NCBI GenBank assembly: GCA_020632695.1
Contig: JACKFB010000017.1
Location: 45,181 to 109,180 of the forward strand
Length of the DNA: 64,000 bases
From: Deltaproteobacteria bacterium
GTDB lineage: Bacteria; Myxococcota_A; UBA9042; PHBI01; JACKFB01
Direction: 5' to 3'
Of this stretch, positions 46,124 through 55,274 are shown one piece after another (the first letter of the stretch is position 1; the number at the start of each line of letters is the position of its first letter). The notes beneath the pieces were generated by a model that did not search any database, was not told the origin of the DNA, and saw only the letters and a list, made by a program, of their open reading frames with translations. The position numbers were made by a program, and so were the translations under genes.

Positions 46124-46846
46124 ATGGGCCGAGCGATCGCGGGCGTGGTGCTCCTGGCAGCCGTCGTGGCCGCGTTCGTGTGGCTCCCCGTCTCCGACCT
46201 GATCGAAGCGCTGGAGTCCCGCATGCGCGACACCGGCGCCGCGGGGATGGCCGTCTACGTCGTCGCCTACGCCGCGGGCACGCTGCTCATGGTGCCCGGC
46301 TCGCTGCTGACGCTCCTCGCCGGGCTGGTCTACGGCGTGGCGGTGGGCGTGGCGCTGGTGGTGCCGGCCAGCCTGCTGGGGGCGACGGGGGCGGCGCTGC
46401 TCGGGCGGACGCTGCTGCGGGCGCCGGTGGAGCGCGCCGTGGCCGACAGGCCGAAGATGCGCGCGCTGGACCACGCGATCGGACGCGACGGCTTCAAGAT
46501 GGTGATGCTGGTGCGCCTGTCGCCGATCCTGCCCTTCTCGTTGCTGAACTACGCGCTGGGCGTGACCGCGGTGCCGCTGGGCACCTACGTGCTCGCCTCG
46601 GCCATCGGGATGTTCCCCGGGACCCTGGCCTACGTGTACCTCGGCTCGCTGATCCCCAACGTCACCCGCCTCATCGAGGACGGCGCGCCGGCCGAGGGCA
46701 GCGCGCTCCGTACCGCGCTGCTGGTGGTCGGCGGCGCGGCGACCCTGGGCCTCAGCGTCTGGTTGGCGCGGGCGGCCCGCCGCGCCATCGACGAGGCCAC
46801 CGAGGCGCCGCCCGGCGGCACCCCCGACGCCGGAGAACGCCCATGA
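46124..46846 (+). CDS. TVP38/TMEM64-family (VTT-domain) membrane protein
   Basis: A 240-residue integral membrane protein with a short N-terminal helix and a VTT/SNARE-associated Golgi domain. The signature stretch FKMVMLVRLSPILPFSLLN and the following GV.. FPGTLAYVYLGSL region are typical; related DedA and TVP38 proteins flip or move phospholipids across membranes. GGGAG precedes the ATG. The stop overlaps the next ATG by 4 nt, and a TVP38 gene next to a mercuric-reductase-like flavoprotein gene is a recurrent arrangement in bacteria, so the two may share a membrane or redox task. Confidence 0.9.
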   Translation: MGRAIAGVVLLAAVVAAFVWLPVSDLIEALESRMRDTGAAGMAVYVVAYAAGTLLMVPGSLLTLLAGLVYGVAVGVALVVPASLLGATGAALLGRTLLRAPVERAVADRPKMRALDHAIGRDGFKMVMLVRLSPILPFSLLNYALGVTAVPLGTYVLASAIGMFPGTLAYVYLGSLIPNVTRLIEDGAPAEGSALRTALLVVGGAATLGLSVWLARAARRAIDEATEAPPGGTPDAGERP

Positions 46847-48363
46847 TCGACGCCTCGCAGCCCCTGGCACTGCCCCCCGACGACGCGCACAACCGCGCGC
46901 TGGTGGCCCAGGTGCATCCGCCGGACTGGCAGAACCCGACTCCGGCCCCGCGCTACAACCTGGTCGTCATCGGCGGCGGCACCGCGGGCCTGGTGGCGGC
47001 GATGGGCGCAGCCGGGCTGGGGGCACGGGTCGCCCTGGTCGAACGCCACCTGCTCGGGGGCGACTGCCTGAACTTCGGGTGCGTGCCGTCGAAGGCGCTG
47101 CTGGCGTCGGCCCACATGGCGCACGCCGCCAGCGCCCGAGCGCCGGAGCTGGGGGTCCACGCGAGCCAACTGCGGGTCGACGCGCGCGCGGTGCTCGATC
47201 GGCTGCGGCGCCTCCGGGCCGAGATCGCTCCCCACGACGGCGCCGAGCGCCTGCGCGCGGCGGGCGTCGACGTGTTCCTGGGCGAGGGCCGCTTCCTGAC
47301 GCCCGACAGCGTCGGCGTCGGTCACGCCACCCTCCGCTTCGCTCGCGCGCTCATCGCCACCGGCGGACGCCCCGTGCTGCCGCCCGTTCCGGGGCTGCGA
47401 GAGTGCGAGCCGCGCACCAGCGACACGATCTGGGAGCTGACCGAGGCACCGGCCAGGCTGGTGGTGATGGGCGGCGGCCCCATCGGCTGCGAGCTGGCGC
47501 AGGCCTTCCAGCGGCTGGGCAGCCAGGTGGTGCTGGTGGAGCGGGAGGCGCGCATCCTGGGCAAGGACCACCCCGACGCCGGCCTCCTGGTCCGGGCGCA
47601 GCTCGAGGCCGACGGGGTGCGCGTCCTCACCGGGCACCTGGCCATCGAGGCGTCGCGCTCGGCCGACGGGACCTGCCTGCGCCTGCGCGACGGCGATGGG
47701 CGCGAGCTGGAGGTCACCGGCGACGAGCTGCTGGTGGCGGCGGGCCGGCGGGTCGCGCTGGAGTCGCTGGACCTGGCGGCCGCCGGCATCGCGACCGGCG
47801 AGCGCGGCCTGGAGGTGGACGCGCGTCTGCGCACCAGCAACCGGCGCGTGTTCGTCGCCGGCGACGCGGCCGGCGGCTTCCAGTTCACCCACGCCGCCGA
47901 CGCCCACGCGCGGCTGGTGCTGAGAAACGCGCTCTTCTACGGGCGCGGCAAGGTCGAGGACCTGGTGGTGCCCTGGGCGACCTACACCGAGCCGGAGGTG
48001 GCGCACGTGGGCTGCACCCACGAGGAGGCGGAGCGCGAGGGGCTCCAGCGCTTCCGGGTCGACCTCGAGGCCGTGGACCGGGCGAGGCTCGAGGGGGAGC
48101 GCGGCGGCTTCGCCGAGATCTACGTCGACGCCAGGGGGCGCATCCGCGGCGCGACGGTCGTGAGCGCGCGCGCCGGCGACCTCATCGGCGAGGCGGCGCT
48201 GGCCATCACCGCCGGGCTGCGCGCCGGGCAGCTCAGCCAGACGATCCACCCCTATCCGACCCAGGCCGAGGTGTGGCGAAAGCTGGGGGACGCGCACGAG
48301 CGCACGCGCCTGCGGCCCTGGGTCGCGCGCGCCTTCGAGCGCTGGTTCGCGCTGTCGCGATGA
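46843..48363 (+). CDS. mercuric-reductase-like FAD/NAD(P) disulphide oxidoreductase
   Basis: A 506-residue class I pyridine nucleotide-disulphide oxidoreductase related to dihydrolipoamide dehydrogenase and MerA. The FAD motif VVIGGGTAGLVAA, the redox-active GGDCLNFGCVPSKAL and the second nucleotide fold VVMGGGPIGCELAQ are intact, as is the HPYPTQAE dimer-interface motif with its catalytic His-Glu region. It has no N-terminal mercury-binding domain and no C-terminal Cys pair, so it is not a true mercuric reductase. Coupled by ATGA overlaps to both neighbours. Confidence 0.92.
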   Translation: MIDASQPLALPPDDAHNRALVAQVHPPDWQNPTPAPRYNLVVIGGGTAGLVAAMGAAGLGARVALVERHLLGGDCLNFGCVPSKALLASAHMAHAASARAPELGVHASQLRVDARAVLDRLRRLRAEIAPHDGAERLRAAGVDVFLGEGRFLTPDSVGVGHATLRFARALIATGGRPVLPPVPGLRECEPRTSDTIWELTEAPARLVVMGGGPIGCELAQAFQRLGSQVVLVEREARILGKDHPDAGLLVRAQLEADGVRVLTGHLAIEASRSADGTCLRLRDGDGRELEVTGDELLVAAGRRVALESLDLAAAGIATGERGLEVDARLRTSNRRVFVAGDAAGGFQFTHAADAHARLVLRNALFYGRGKVEDLVVPWATYTEPEVAHVGCTHEEAEREGLQRFRVDLEAVDRARLEGERGGFAEIYVDARGRIRGATVVSARAGDLIGEAALAITAGLRAGQLSQTIHPYPTQAEVWRKLGDAHERTRLRPWVARAFERWFALSR

Positions 48364-49787
48364 GCCGATCCCGCGACGATGCGCCGCCGGACCGCGGCGC
48401 GGACGCCTCGCTCGGTCCGTGTCCGCTGGTGGTGATGGCCAAGGCGCCCAGGCCGGGGCAGGTGAAGACGCGCCTGGCCCGGGCCATCGGCGCGGACGCC
48501 GCCACGGCGCTGGCCCGGGCGGCCCTCGAGGACGTGTGGCACGCCGCCCACACGCTGGACGGCCTGGCGCCCGTGCTGGCCGTGGCCGGCGACCCGGCCG
48601 ATCTGCCGCCGCTCCGGCCGGCCGCGACGCCGCTCGAGCAGGGCGAGGGGGATCTGGGCCAGCGGATGGCGCGCCAGCTCGACCGCGCCATCGCCAGCGC
48701 CGGCCGAGCGCTCATGGTGGGTTCCGACTCGCCCGGGGTCCCGCCGGAGCTGCTCGACCGCGCGCGGGACCTGCTCGAGCGGCACGACGCGGTGCTCGGC
48801 CCGGTCCTGGACGGCGGCTTCTGGCTCATCGGGCTGCGCCGGCTGCCCCCCGGTCTGCTCGAGGGGCTTCCCTGGAGCGCGCCCGACACCCTCCGCGCCA
48901 CGCTGGAGCGCTTCCGGCAGCGCGGGCTCGACACCGCCGTGCTCAACCCCTGGTTCGACCTGGACCGCGTCGAGGACGTCGCGCGCCTCCGGGTGCTGCT
49001 GCGCCACGACGTGGTGCGCGCCCCCCACACGGCGGCCGCCCTCGCCGGCCTGACCCTGGCCGACGATCTGGACGAGGCCCCGCCCAGGGCCCGCGTCCGC
49101 CACGGACTGTCGGTCGTCATCCCCACCCTCGACGAGGCCCGCCGCCTGCCCGACCGCCTGCGCGAGCTCCTGGCGATGGAGGGCATCGGCGAGGTCATCG
49201 TCGCCGACGGGGCCAGCCGCGACGGCACCGCCGACATCGCGCGCGCCTTCCCGGGCGTTCGCTGCGTCGATGCCCCGCGCGGGCGCGCCAGCCAGATGAA
49301 CGCCGGCGCCGCGATCGCCAGCGGCTCGGTCCTGCTCTTCCTGCACGCCGACGTGCAGCTCCCCCCCGACGCGGCCCGCCACATCCAGACGGCGCTGGCC
49401 TCACCGCGCGTGGTCGGCGGCGCCTTTCGCACCCACCACGTCCCCGACGGGGGGCGCTACCGCCTGGGCCCGCTCCTGCGCGCCGCCGACCTGCGCAGCC
49501 GCACCACCCGGCTCCCCTACGGCGACCAGGCGATCTTCGTGCGCACCGCTGACTTCCAGGCCTTGGGCGGCTACGCCGAGATCCCGCTGATGGAGGATCT
49601 CGAGTTCTCCCGCCGCCTCAGCGCCCGCGGGCGCCTGCGCATCGTGCCCGCCGAGGTGCGCGTGTCGGGCCGGCGCTTCGAGGCCCGCCCCATCTACTAC
49701 ACGGCGCTGGTCAACGTGTTCCCGCTGCTCTATCGCGCCGGCGTCTCCCCGGAGCGCCTCGCCCGCCTCTACCGCGACACCCGGTAG
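48360..49787 (+). CDS. fused DUF2064 nucleotidyltransferase-like and family-2 glycosyltransferase
   Basis: A 475-residue protein with two GT-A domains. The first (about 20-225) is of the TIGR04282/DUF2064 type (MAKAPRPGQVKTRLA, VGSDSPGVP, VLDGGFWLIGL); the second (about 245-475) is a TIGR04283-type family-2 glycosyltransferase (VVIPTLDEA, VADGASRDGT, FLHADVQLP, GGAFRTHH). These two families usually sit in separate neighbouring genes and have been linked to arsenosugar-type pathways. Fusion means they act in one pathway. Third gene of the TVP38-flavoprotein operon (4-nt overlap). The product is unknown. Confidence 0.85.
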   Translation: MSRSRDDAPPDRGADASLGPCPLVVMAKAPRPGQVKTRLARAIGADAATALARAALEDVWHAAHTLDGLAPVLAVAGDPADLPPLRPAATPLEQGEGDLGQRMARQLDRAIASAGRALMVGSDSPGVPPELLDRARDLLERHDAVLGPVLDGGFWLIGLRRLPPGLLEGLPWSAPDTLRATLERFRQRGLDTAVLNPWFDLDRVEDVARLRVLLRHDVVRAPHTAAALAGLTLADDLDEAPPRARVRHGLSVVIPTLDEARRLPDRLRELLAMEGIGEVIVADGASRDGTADIARAFPGVRCVDAPRGRASQMNAGAAIASGSVLLFLHADVQLPPDAARHIQTALASPRVVGGAFRTHHVPDGGRYRLGPLLRAADLRSRTTRLPYGDQAIFVRTADFQALGGYAEIPLMEDLEFSRRLSARGRLRIVPAEVRVSGRRFEARPIYYTALVNVFPLLYRAGVSPERLARLYRDTR

Positions 49788-49866
49788 CCGCCCCGCGCCC
49801 CGCCGGCGATTCTCCGGCGCCGCCCGGCCGGCTTCGCGCTATGCTCGCTGACACCGTGGAGCGCCG

Positions 49867-50727
49867 ATGCCCCCTCGCAAGAACCCAGCCCGCGTCTCGC
49901 CGACCGCCCACTACACCGGCTACGTCTGGTACCGGCACGGCATGTCCAACCCGGCGCTCGCCACCCGCACGGGCCGCCTCTTCCACGCGGCGCTGCGCGG
50001 CCCGGAGCTGGTCTCCCGCCGTCTCCTCGCCGGCCCCTCGCTCGAGGCGCTGCTGCTCCGGCGCCACCGGGTCATCGACCACCTGCTGACCACGGCCATC
50101 GCCTCGGGCGAGGTCGGCCAGGTGCTCGAGATCGCCGCCGGCCTCTCGCCTCGCGGGCTGCGCCTCATGGATCGCTACGGCACCCACGCGCTGCGCTACG
50201 TCGAGGCCGACCTCCCGGCCATGGCCGCGCGCAAGCACCGCACGATGGCCGAGGCCGGGCTGCTCTGCGAGGGCCACACCATCGTCGCCCTCGACGCCCT
50301 GCACACCTCCGGCCCGCTCTGCCTCGAGGCCATCGCCCAGGCGCACCTGGATCCCTCGGTCGGCACGGCGATCATCACCGAGGGCCTGCTCAACTACTTC
50401 GACGGCCCGACCCGCCTGGCCCTGTGGTCGCGCCTGGCGGGCTGGCTCGCCGCCCAGCCCGCGGGCGGCGTGTACCTCGCCGACCTCTCGCTCGGCGACG
50501 AGACCCTGACCCACCCGGTCACCCAGGTCTTCGCCCGCCTGCTCGACCGCTTCGCCAGCGGCGTCTACCTGGACCTCCCCGACGTCGCCGCCGCCGAGCG
50601 GGCGCTTCGCCAGGCCGGCTTCACCGACGCCCGGCTGCACCTCCCGGCCCGCTTCGAGTCGATCCTCGACCTGCCGCCCATCCGCGGGCAGGACGTGGTG
50701 CGCATCGTCGAGGCTCGCTGCCGATGA
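49867..50727 (+). CDS. leucine-carboxyl-methyltransferase-like SAM methyltransferase
   Basis: A 286-residue class I methyltransferase of the LCM/COG3315 group. Signs are the VSRRLLAGPSL region with LLRRHRVIDHLL, the SAM loop VLEIAAGLSPRG, the acidic YVEADLP and the downstream EGLLNYF motif. Members methylate carboxyl or hydroxyl groups, often of polyketides or fatty acids. A TATGCT at 49840-49845 might be a -10 element, giving a very short leader. The stop overlaps the ATG of the next gene by 4 nt, suggesting a joint lipid-related function. Confidence 0.85.
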   Translation: MPPRKNPARVSPTAHYTGYVWYRHGMSNPALATRTGRLFHAALRGPELVSRRLLAGPSLEALLLRRHRVIDHLLTTAIASGEVGQVLEIAAGLSPRGLRLMDRYGTHALRYVEADLPAMAARKHRTMAEAGLLCEGHTIVALDALHTSGPLCLEAIAQAHLDPSVGTAIITEGLLNYFDGPTRLALWSRLAGWLAAQPAGGVYLADLSLGDETLTHPVTQVFARLLDRFASGVYLDLPDVAAAERALRQAGFTDARLHLPARFESILDLPPIRGQDVVRIVEARCR

Positions 50728-52370
50728 GCCCGAGCACCGCGGAGCCCCGCCAGCGCAGCCTGTGGGGTTGGGGCTACGCCGACCGCTTCCCGCCCGCCGC
50801 GGCGCGCCGGCAGGTGGGCGCCATGGTCTCGGCGGCCACCGGCATCGGGCCCCTCGAGCCGCAGGAGCCCGCGCCCGAGGCTTCCATCGCCCTGGCCCCG
50901 CCACGGGTCGCGGTGCCCGCCGAGCTGACGGACTTCACCTCCGTCTCGCGCGCCGCGCGCCTCAGCCACACCCACGGCCGCGGGTACCGCGACCTGGTGC
51001 GCGGCTTCCGCGGCGACTACGCGCCGGCTCCCGATCTGGTCCTCACCCCCCGCACCGAGGACGAGGTCGCCGCCGCGCTCGCCTGGGCCAGCCGCGCCGG
51101 CGTCGCCGTCATCCCCTGGGGCGGCGGGACCAGCGTGACCGGCGGCGTCGAGGCCCGGGTCGGCCCCGGCTACCAGGCGGTGGCCACCCTGGACCTGGCG
51201 GCGCTGTGCGAGGTCGCTACCCCTTGCGCCGTCTCGGGCACGGTGCGCATCGGCGCCGGCGCCACCGGGCCGGTCATCGAGCATGCCCTGGGCGCCCACG
51301 GCATGACCCTGCGCCACTTCCCGCAGTCCTTCGAGTTCTCGACCCTGGGCGGCTGGGTGGCCACCCGCGCCGGCGGCCACTTCGCGACGGTCTACACCCA
51401 CATCGACGATCTGGTCGCCGCCGTCCGCATGGTGACACCCGCCGGGACCTTCGCCACCTGGCCGCTGCCCGGCTCGGGCGCCGGACCCAGCCCCGACCGC
51501 ATGGTGCTGGGCTCCGAGGGCATCCTGGGCGTCATCACCGAGGCCACCGTGCGCGTGCGCCAGCGCCCCGACCGCCGCGCCTCGGCCTCCGTGCGCTTCG
51601 AGAGCTTCGAGGACGGCGTCCAGGCGGCCCGCGCCATCGCGCGCTCGGGCCTCTTCCCGTCGAACTGCCGCCTCCTCGACCGCACCGAGGCCACCCTCAA
51701 CCGCGTGCCCGCGGGCGGCCGGCACGTGCTGCTGCTGGGCTTCGAGGGGGTCGGACGCGCGCTGGGCCCCCCCATGGACGAGGCGCTGGCGCTGGCGCGG
51801 GCGGCGGGCGGCACCTGCGACGAGGGGCCGCGCTTTCGCGACGACGACGCGGCGGCGCGGGCCCGAGGCGACGGCGGCGCGGCCCGGGAGTCGGCCGCCT
51901 GGCGCGCGGCCTTCCTCGACGCGCCCTACCTGCAGACCATCCTGGTCAGCCTGGGCGTGCTGGTCGACACCTTCGAGACCGCCTGCTCGTGGCAGGCCTT
52001 CCCCGCGCTCGACGCCGCGCTGCACGCCCGCGTGGGCGAGGCGCTGCGCCGCGTGGCCGGCGGGGGCGTGCTCACCCGCCGCTTCACCCACGTCTACCCG
52101 GACGGCCCCGCCCCCTACTACACCTTCATCGCCAAGGCGCCGCCCGGCGGCGAGCTCGACGCGTGGCAGGCGGTCAAGGACGCCGCGTCGGAGACCCTCG
52201 GCGAGCACGGCGCCACCATCACCCACCACCACGCGGTCGGGCGCACCCACCGGCCCTGGTACGACCGCCAGCGCCCCGAGCTCTTCGCCAGGGCGCTGGC
52301 CTCCGCCAAGCGCGAGCTCGACCCGGCCTGGGTGCTGAACCCCGGCGTGCTCATCGACCGGCCGGAGTAG
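50724..52370 (+). CDS. FAD-dependent alkyldihydroxyacetonephosphate-synthase-like oxidase
   Basis: A 548-residue VAO/PCMH-type flavoprotein similar to alkyl-DHAP synthase, which swaps the acyl chain of acyl-DHAP for a fatty alcohol and so starts ether-lipid synthesis. It shows DLVLTPRTEDEV, the FAD loop PWGGGTSVTGGVE, the HFPQSFEFSTLGGWVATR region, ITEATVRV, and near the C-terminus GATITHHHAVG, matching the catalytic triple-His loop of AGPS. The HHH loop makes the AGPS reading stronger than a lactate-dehydrogenase (GlcD) one. ATGA-coupled to the methyltransferase. Ether lipids are known from myxobacterial development. Confidence 0.88.
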   Translation: MSPSTAEPRQRSLWGWGYADRFPPAAARRQVGAMVSAATGIGPLEPQEPAPEASIALAPPRVAVPAELTDFTSVSRAARLSHTHGRGYRDLVRGFRGDYAPAPDLVLTPRTEDEVAAALAWASRAGVAVIPWGGGTSVTGGVEARVGPGYQAVATLDLAALCEVATPCAVSGTVRIGAGATGPVIEHALGAHGMTLRHFPQSFEFSTLGGWVATRAGGHFATVYTHIDDLVAAVRMVTPAGTFATWPLPGSGAGPSPDRMVLGSEGILGVITEATVRVRQRPDRRASASVRFESFEDGVQAARAIARSGLFPSNCRLLDRTEATLNRVPAGGRHVLLLGFEGVGRALGPPMDEALALARAAGGTCDEGPRFRDDDAAARARGDGGAARESAAWRAAFLDAPYLQTILVSLGVLVDTFETACSWQAFPALDAALHARVGEALRRVAGGGVLTRRFTHVYPDGPAPYYTFIAKAPPGGELDAWQAVKDAASETLGEHGATITHHHAVGRTHRPWYDRQRPELFARALASAKRELDPAWVLNPGVLIDRPE

Positions 52371-52394
52371 CGCCGCCCGCGGAACGCCCGGCCG

Positions 52395-54371
52395 TCAGAT
52401 CACCCGGTCGTTGCCGCCGTCCACCGGCACCTGCGCGCCGGTGGTGGTGCGGAAGGTGGGCCCGGCCATCGCCGCCGCCAGCGCCGCCACGTCGGCCGAC
52501 ATCACCTCGACGCCGAGCAGGTTGGACCGCTTGTAGCGCTCCACCTCCAGCCCGTAGTGGGCCGCGCGCAGCCGGATCTTCTCATCGGACCACAGGCCGG
52601 TGTCGAAGACCTTGTCGGGGTGCAGCATGTTGACGCGCACGCCCTTGGGCGCCAGCTCCAGCGCGGCCACGCGCGAGAGCTGGGTCAGCGCCGCCTTGGA
52701 CGCCGAGTAGGCCGCCGCGCCCGGTCCCGGCGCCGGCACGTTCTTCGACGCCACCACCACCACCGACGGGTCGATGCCCAGCTCCAGAAACGGCACGGCG
52801 GCGCGCATCACCTTCATGTGGCTGGTCAGGTTCAGGTCCAGGCAGCGCTGCCAGGCCGCGTCGTCGATGGCGTCGAGCGCCTCGCTGGGCGGGAAGTTGC
52901 CGGCGTTGCTGACCAGCACGTCCAGGCCCCCGAAGCGCCGGACGCAGGCCTCCACCGCCGACTGGACGGCGTCGCCCACCGTCACGTCGCAGACCAGCGC
53001 CATCGTGTCGGCGCTACGCTCGAAGCCCAGCACCGCCTCCGAGAGGTCCAGCGCGCACACCGCCGCGCCGTCGCGCCGCAGCCGCTCGGCGATGGCCCGC
53101 CCGATGCCGCCCGCCGCGCCGGTGACCAACGCCACCTTCCCCTGCAGCGGCGGCGGCGCCGAGGGCTTGCCGAGCTTGGCCTGCTCCAGCTCCCAGTACT
53201 CCATCTCGAAGATGTCGGCCTCGGGAAGCGGGGTCCAGCCGCCCAGGGCCTCCCCCCACTGGAAGCAGCGCGCCGTGTGGCGGGCGATGTCGGCGACCTG
53301 GTCGGCGGCCTTGGCGCTGGTGCCGAAGGCGATGACGCCCTTGTCGCGCCACACCGCCCAGCGCGGCGAGGGCTCGAGGCAGGTCAGCGAGCCCGTGTCG
53401 TGGCGGGCGAAGTACGCGCGGTAGGCGTCGACGAACGCGCTCACCTCGGCTTCCGGCGCGTCGTCGATGATGACCGGGATGCGCTTGGTGCGGATGACGT
53501 GGTCGGGGGTCACCGGCCCCCGGGTGGCCAGGTCGGCCACGTCGGAGCGGCTGGCGAACCCGGCGGCCTCGCGGCTGCCCGAGAAGCGCGCCACCACCGC
53601 GTGCCCCGCGGAGCGCGAGACCGCGCGCCGGATGCGCGCCAGCTCGAGCGGCGGCGCCTCGACGGGCGCGGCCGCCAGCGCCGGAGCGTCCATCGCCCCC
53701 TCGGCCGCCAGGTGCTCCTCGGCCAGGGTCACCAGCGCGATCATGCGCTCGTAGGCCTCGCGAGCGTCGTCGGACCAGGTGAAGAGGCCGTGGTGCAGCA
53801 GCATCATCCCCTCGTAGCGGCTCCAGTCCACGTCGCGGGTGAGGCGGCGGATCTCGCGAGCCAGCACGAAGCCCGGCATCACGTAGGGGATCACCAGGAC
53901 GCGGTCGCCGTAGAGCGCGCGGATGCGCTCCGGGCCGTCGGGGGCGTTGCTGACCGTGACGACGGCGTCGGTGTGGGTGTGGTCGACGAAGCGGAAGGGG
54001 ATAAGCGCGTGGAGGATGGCCTCCACCGAGGGGTTCGGCGCGTAGGGGTCCAAGAGCGCCGCGCGCTGCTCGCGCACCATGTCGCTGTCGCTGAGGGTCT
54101 GCAGATCGGCCATGCGCAGCAGCGTCTCGAGGCGCACCGGCGAGAAGCCCGCGGGCTCGATGGTGGCCAGGTCCCAGCCGCTGCCCTTGACGTAGAGCAC
54201 CTCGGTGGGGTCGCCGAAGAAGTCGGTCACCGTCGCCTTCACCGAGGTGTTGCCGCCGCCGTGCAGCACCAGATCGGGCGCGCGCCCCAGCAGGCGCGAG
54301 GTGTGGACGCGCAGCGCGACCGGCTCCTGGCCCAGCGCGCGGGCCTCGTCGTCATTCCACAGGCTCTTCAT
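52395..54371 (-). CDS. bifunctional class-II aldolase / short-chain dehydrogenase (RhaD-like)
   Basis: A 658-residue fusion. The N-terminal ~390 residues form a class-II aldolase/adducin domain (HGGGNTSVKATV; VDHTHTDAVV and LLHHGLFTW carry the zinc-binding His). The C-terminal ~250 residues are a short-chain dehydrogenase with the cofactor loop GAAGGIGRAIAERL and the catalytic YSASK. Such fusions act in rhamnose or other deoxysugar catabolism, as rhamnulose-phosphate aldolase plus lactaldehyde dehydrogenase, though no rhamnose kinase or isomerase gene is in view. GAGGAGGA precedes the ATG at 54371, an ideal ribosome site. Confidence 0.93.
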   Translation of the reverse strand: MKSLWNDDEARALGQEPVALRVHTSRLLGRAPDLVLHGGGNTSVKATVTDFFGDPTEVLYVKGSGWDLATIEPAGFSPVRLETLLRMADLQTLSDSDMVREQRAALLDPYAPNPSVEAILHALIPFRFVDHTHTDAVVTVSNAPDGPERIRALYGDRVLVIPYVMPGFVLAREIRRLTRDVDWSRYEGMMLLHHGLFTWSDDAREAYERMIALVTLAEEHLAAEGAMDAPALAAAPVEAPPLELARIRRAVSRSAGHAVVARFSGSREAAGFASRSDVADLATRGPVTPDHVIRTKRIPVIIDDAPEAEVSAFVDAYRAYFARHDTGSLTCLEPSPRWAVWRDKGVIAFGTSAKAADQVADIARHTARCFQWGEALGGWTPLPEADIFEMEYWELEQAKLGKPSAPPPLQGKVALVTGAAGGIGRAIAERLRRDGAAVCALDLSEAVLGFERSADTMALVCDVTVGDAVQSAVEACVRRFGGLDVLVSNAGNFPPSEALDAIDDAAWQRCLDLNLTSHMKVMRAAVPFLELGIDPSVVVVASKNVPAPGPGAAAYSASKAALTQLSRVAALELAPKGVRVNMLHPDKVFDTGLWSDEKIRLRAAHYGLEVERYKRSNLLGVEVMSADVAALAAAMAGPTFRTTTGAQVPVDGGNDRVI

Positions 54372-54572
54372 CGGGTCCTCCTCTCGGTGCGGCGCCGCGG
54401 AGCCTATGGCGAGGCGAGCGCCGTGTCAGCCGCTTTTCGCGCCCCCCGCCGGTTCGGCCCGCCCGCGCCCGCCCTGGGGGCGAGCGGCCTCCGCTGCCAG
54501 CCTCGCCACCGCCGCGCATCGGTGCTACCACGGGCGAAGGTGGAACGCGGCCGTACAGCCGAGGGAGGGCGC

Positions 54573-55274
54573 ATGAACCAGTTCGACGGGCGATGCGTGG
54601 TCGTCACCGGCGGCACGGGCGCGCTGGGCAGCGGGATCGTCGGGGCGCTGCTCGACGGCGGCGCCGAGGTCCACGTGCCCTGGCGCGACCGGGCGGAGCT
54701 GGACCGCAGCCCCCACGCCCACCGCGCGGGCTTCCACGCCCGCGGGCCGGTGGACCTCTCCGACGAGTCGGCGGTCGCCTCGTTCTTCGCCTCGCTGCCC
54801 GCCGTGTGGGCGTCGATCCACACCGTCGGCGGCTTCGCCATGGCGCCGCTCTGCGAGACCTCCGCCGAGACCTTCCGGCGCATGCACGAGCTCAACGTGG
54901 TGAGCTGCTTCCTCTGTTGCCGTGAGGCGGTGCGGCGCATGCGCGGCGGCGGCTACGACGGCGGGCGCATCGTCAACGTGGGCGCGCGGGCGGCGCAGGT
55001 CTCGGCGCCGGGCATGGTGGCCTACACGAGCGCCAAGGCCGCGGTGGCCGCGCTGACCACGTCGCTGGCCGACGAGCTGCGTCACGAGGGCATCTTCGTG
55101 AACGCCGTCATGCCGTCGATCATCGACACGCCCCAGAACCGCGAGGCCATGGCCGACGCCGACCACGCGCTGTGGCCGACGCCCACCGCCATCGCGCGCA
55201 CCGTGGTGTTTCTGGCGTCTCCCGACAACCGGGTCACCCACGGCGCGCTGGTGCCCGTCTACGGCGCCGCGTGA
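54573..55274 (+). CDS. short-chain dehydrogenase/reductase (SDR)
   Basis: A 233-residue classical SDR with NAD(P) loop TGGTGALGSG at the N-terminus, the NVGAR strand end, catalytic YTSAK and a C-terminal GALVPVYG cofactor-side motif. The substrate is unknown. GGGAGGG lies 4 nt before the ATG at 54573. Its stop overlaps the GTG start of the following methyltransferase gene by 4 nt, so the two are a coupled pair. Confidence 0.92.
   Translation: MNQFDGRCVVVTGGTGALGSGIVGALLDGGAEVHVPWRDRAELDRSPHAHRAGFHARGPVDLSDESAVASFFASLPAVWASIHTVGGFAMAPLCETSAETFRRMHELNVVSCFLCCREAVRRMRGGGYDGGRIVNVGARAAQVSAPGMVAYTSAKAAVAALTTSLADELRHEGIFVNAVMPSIIDTPQNREAMADADHALWPTPTAIARTVVFLASPDNRVTHGALVPVYGAA

Noticed and set aside
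46843..48363. Mercury resistance gene merA.
   Set aside because: The redox Cys pair is present, but the C-terminal vicinal Cys pair and the mercury-binding N-terminal domain are missing and no mer genes are nearby.
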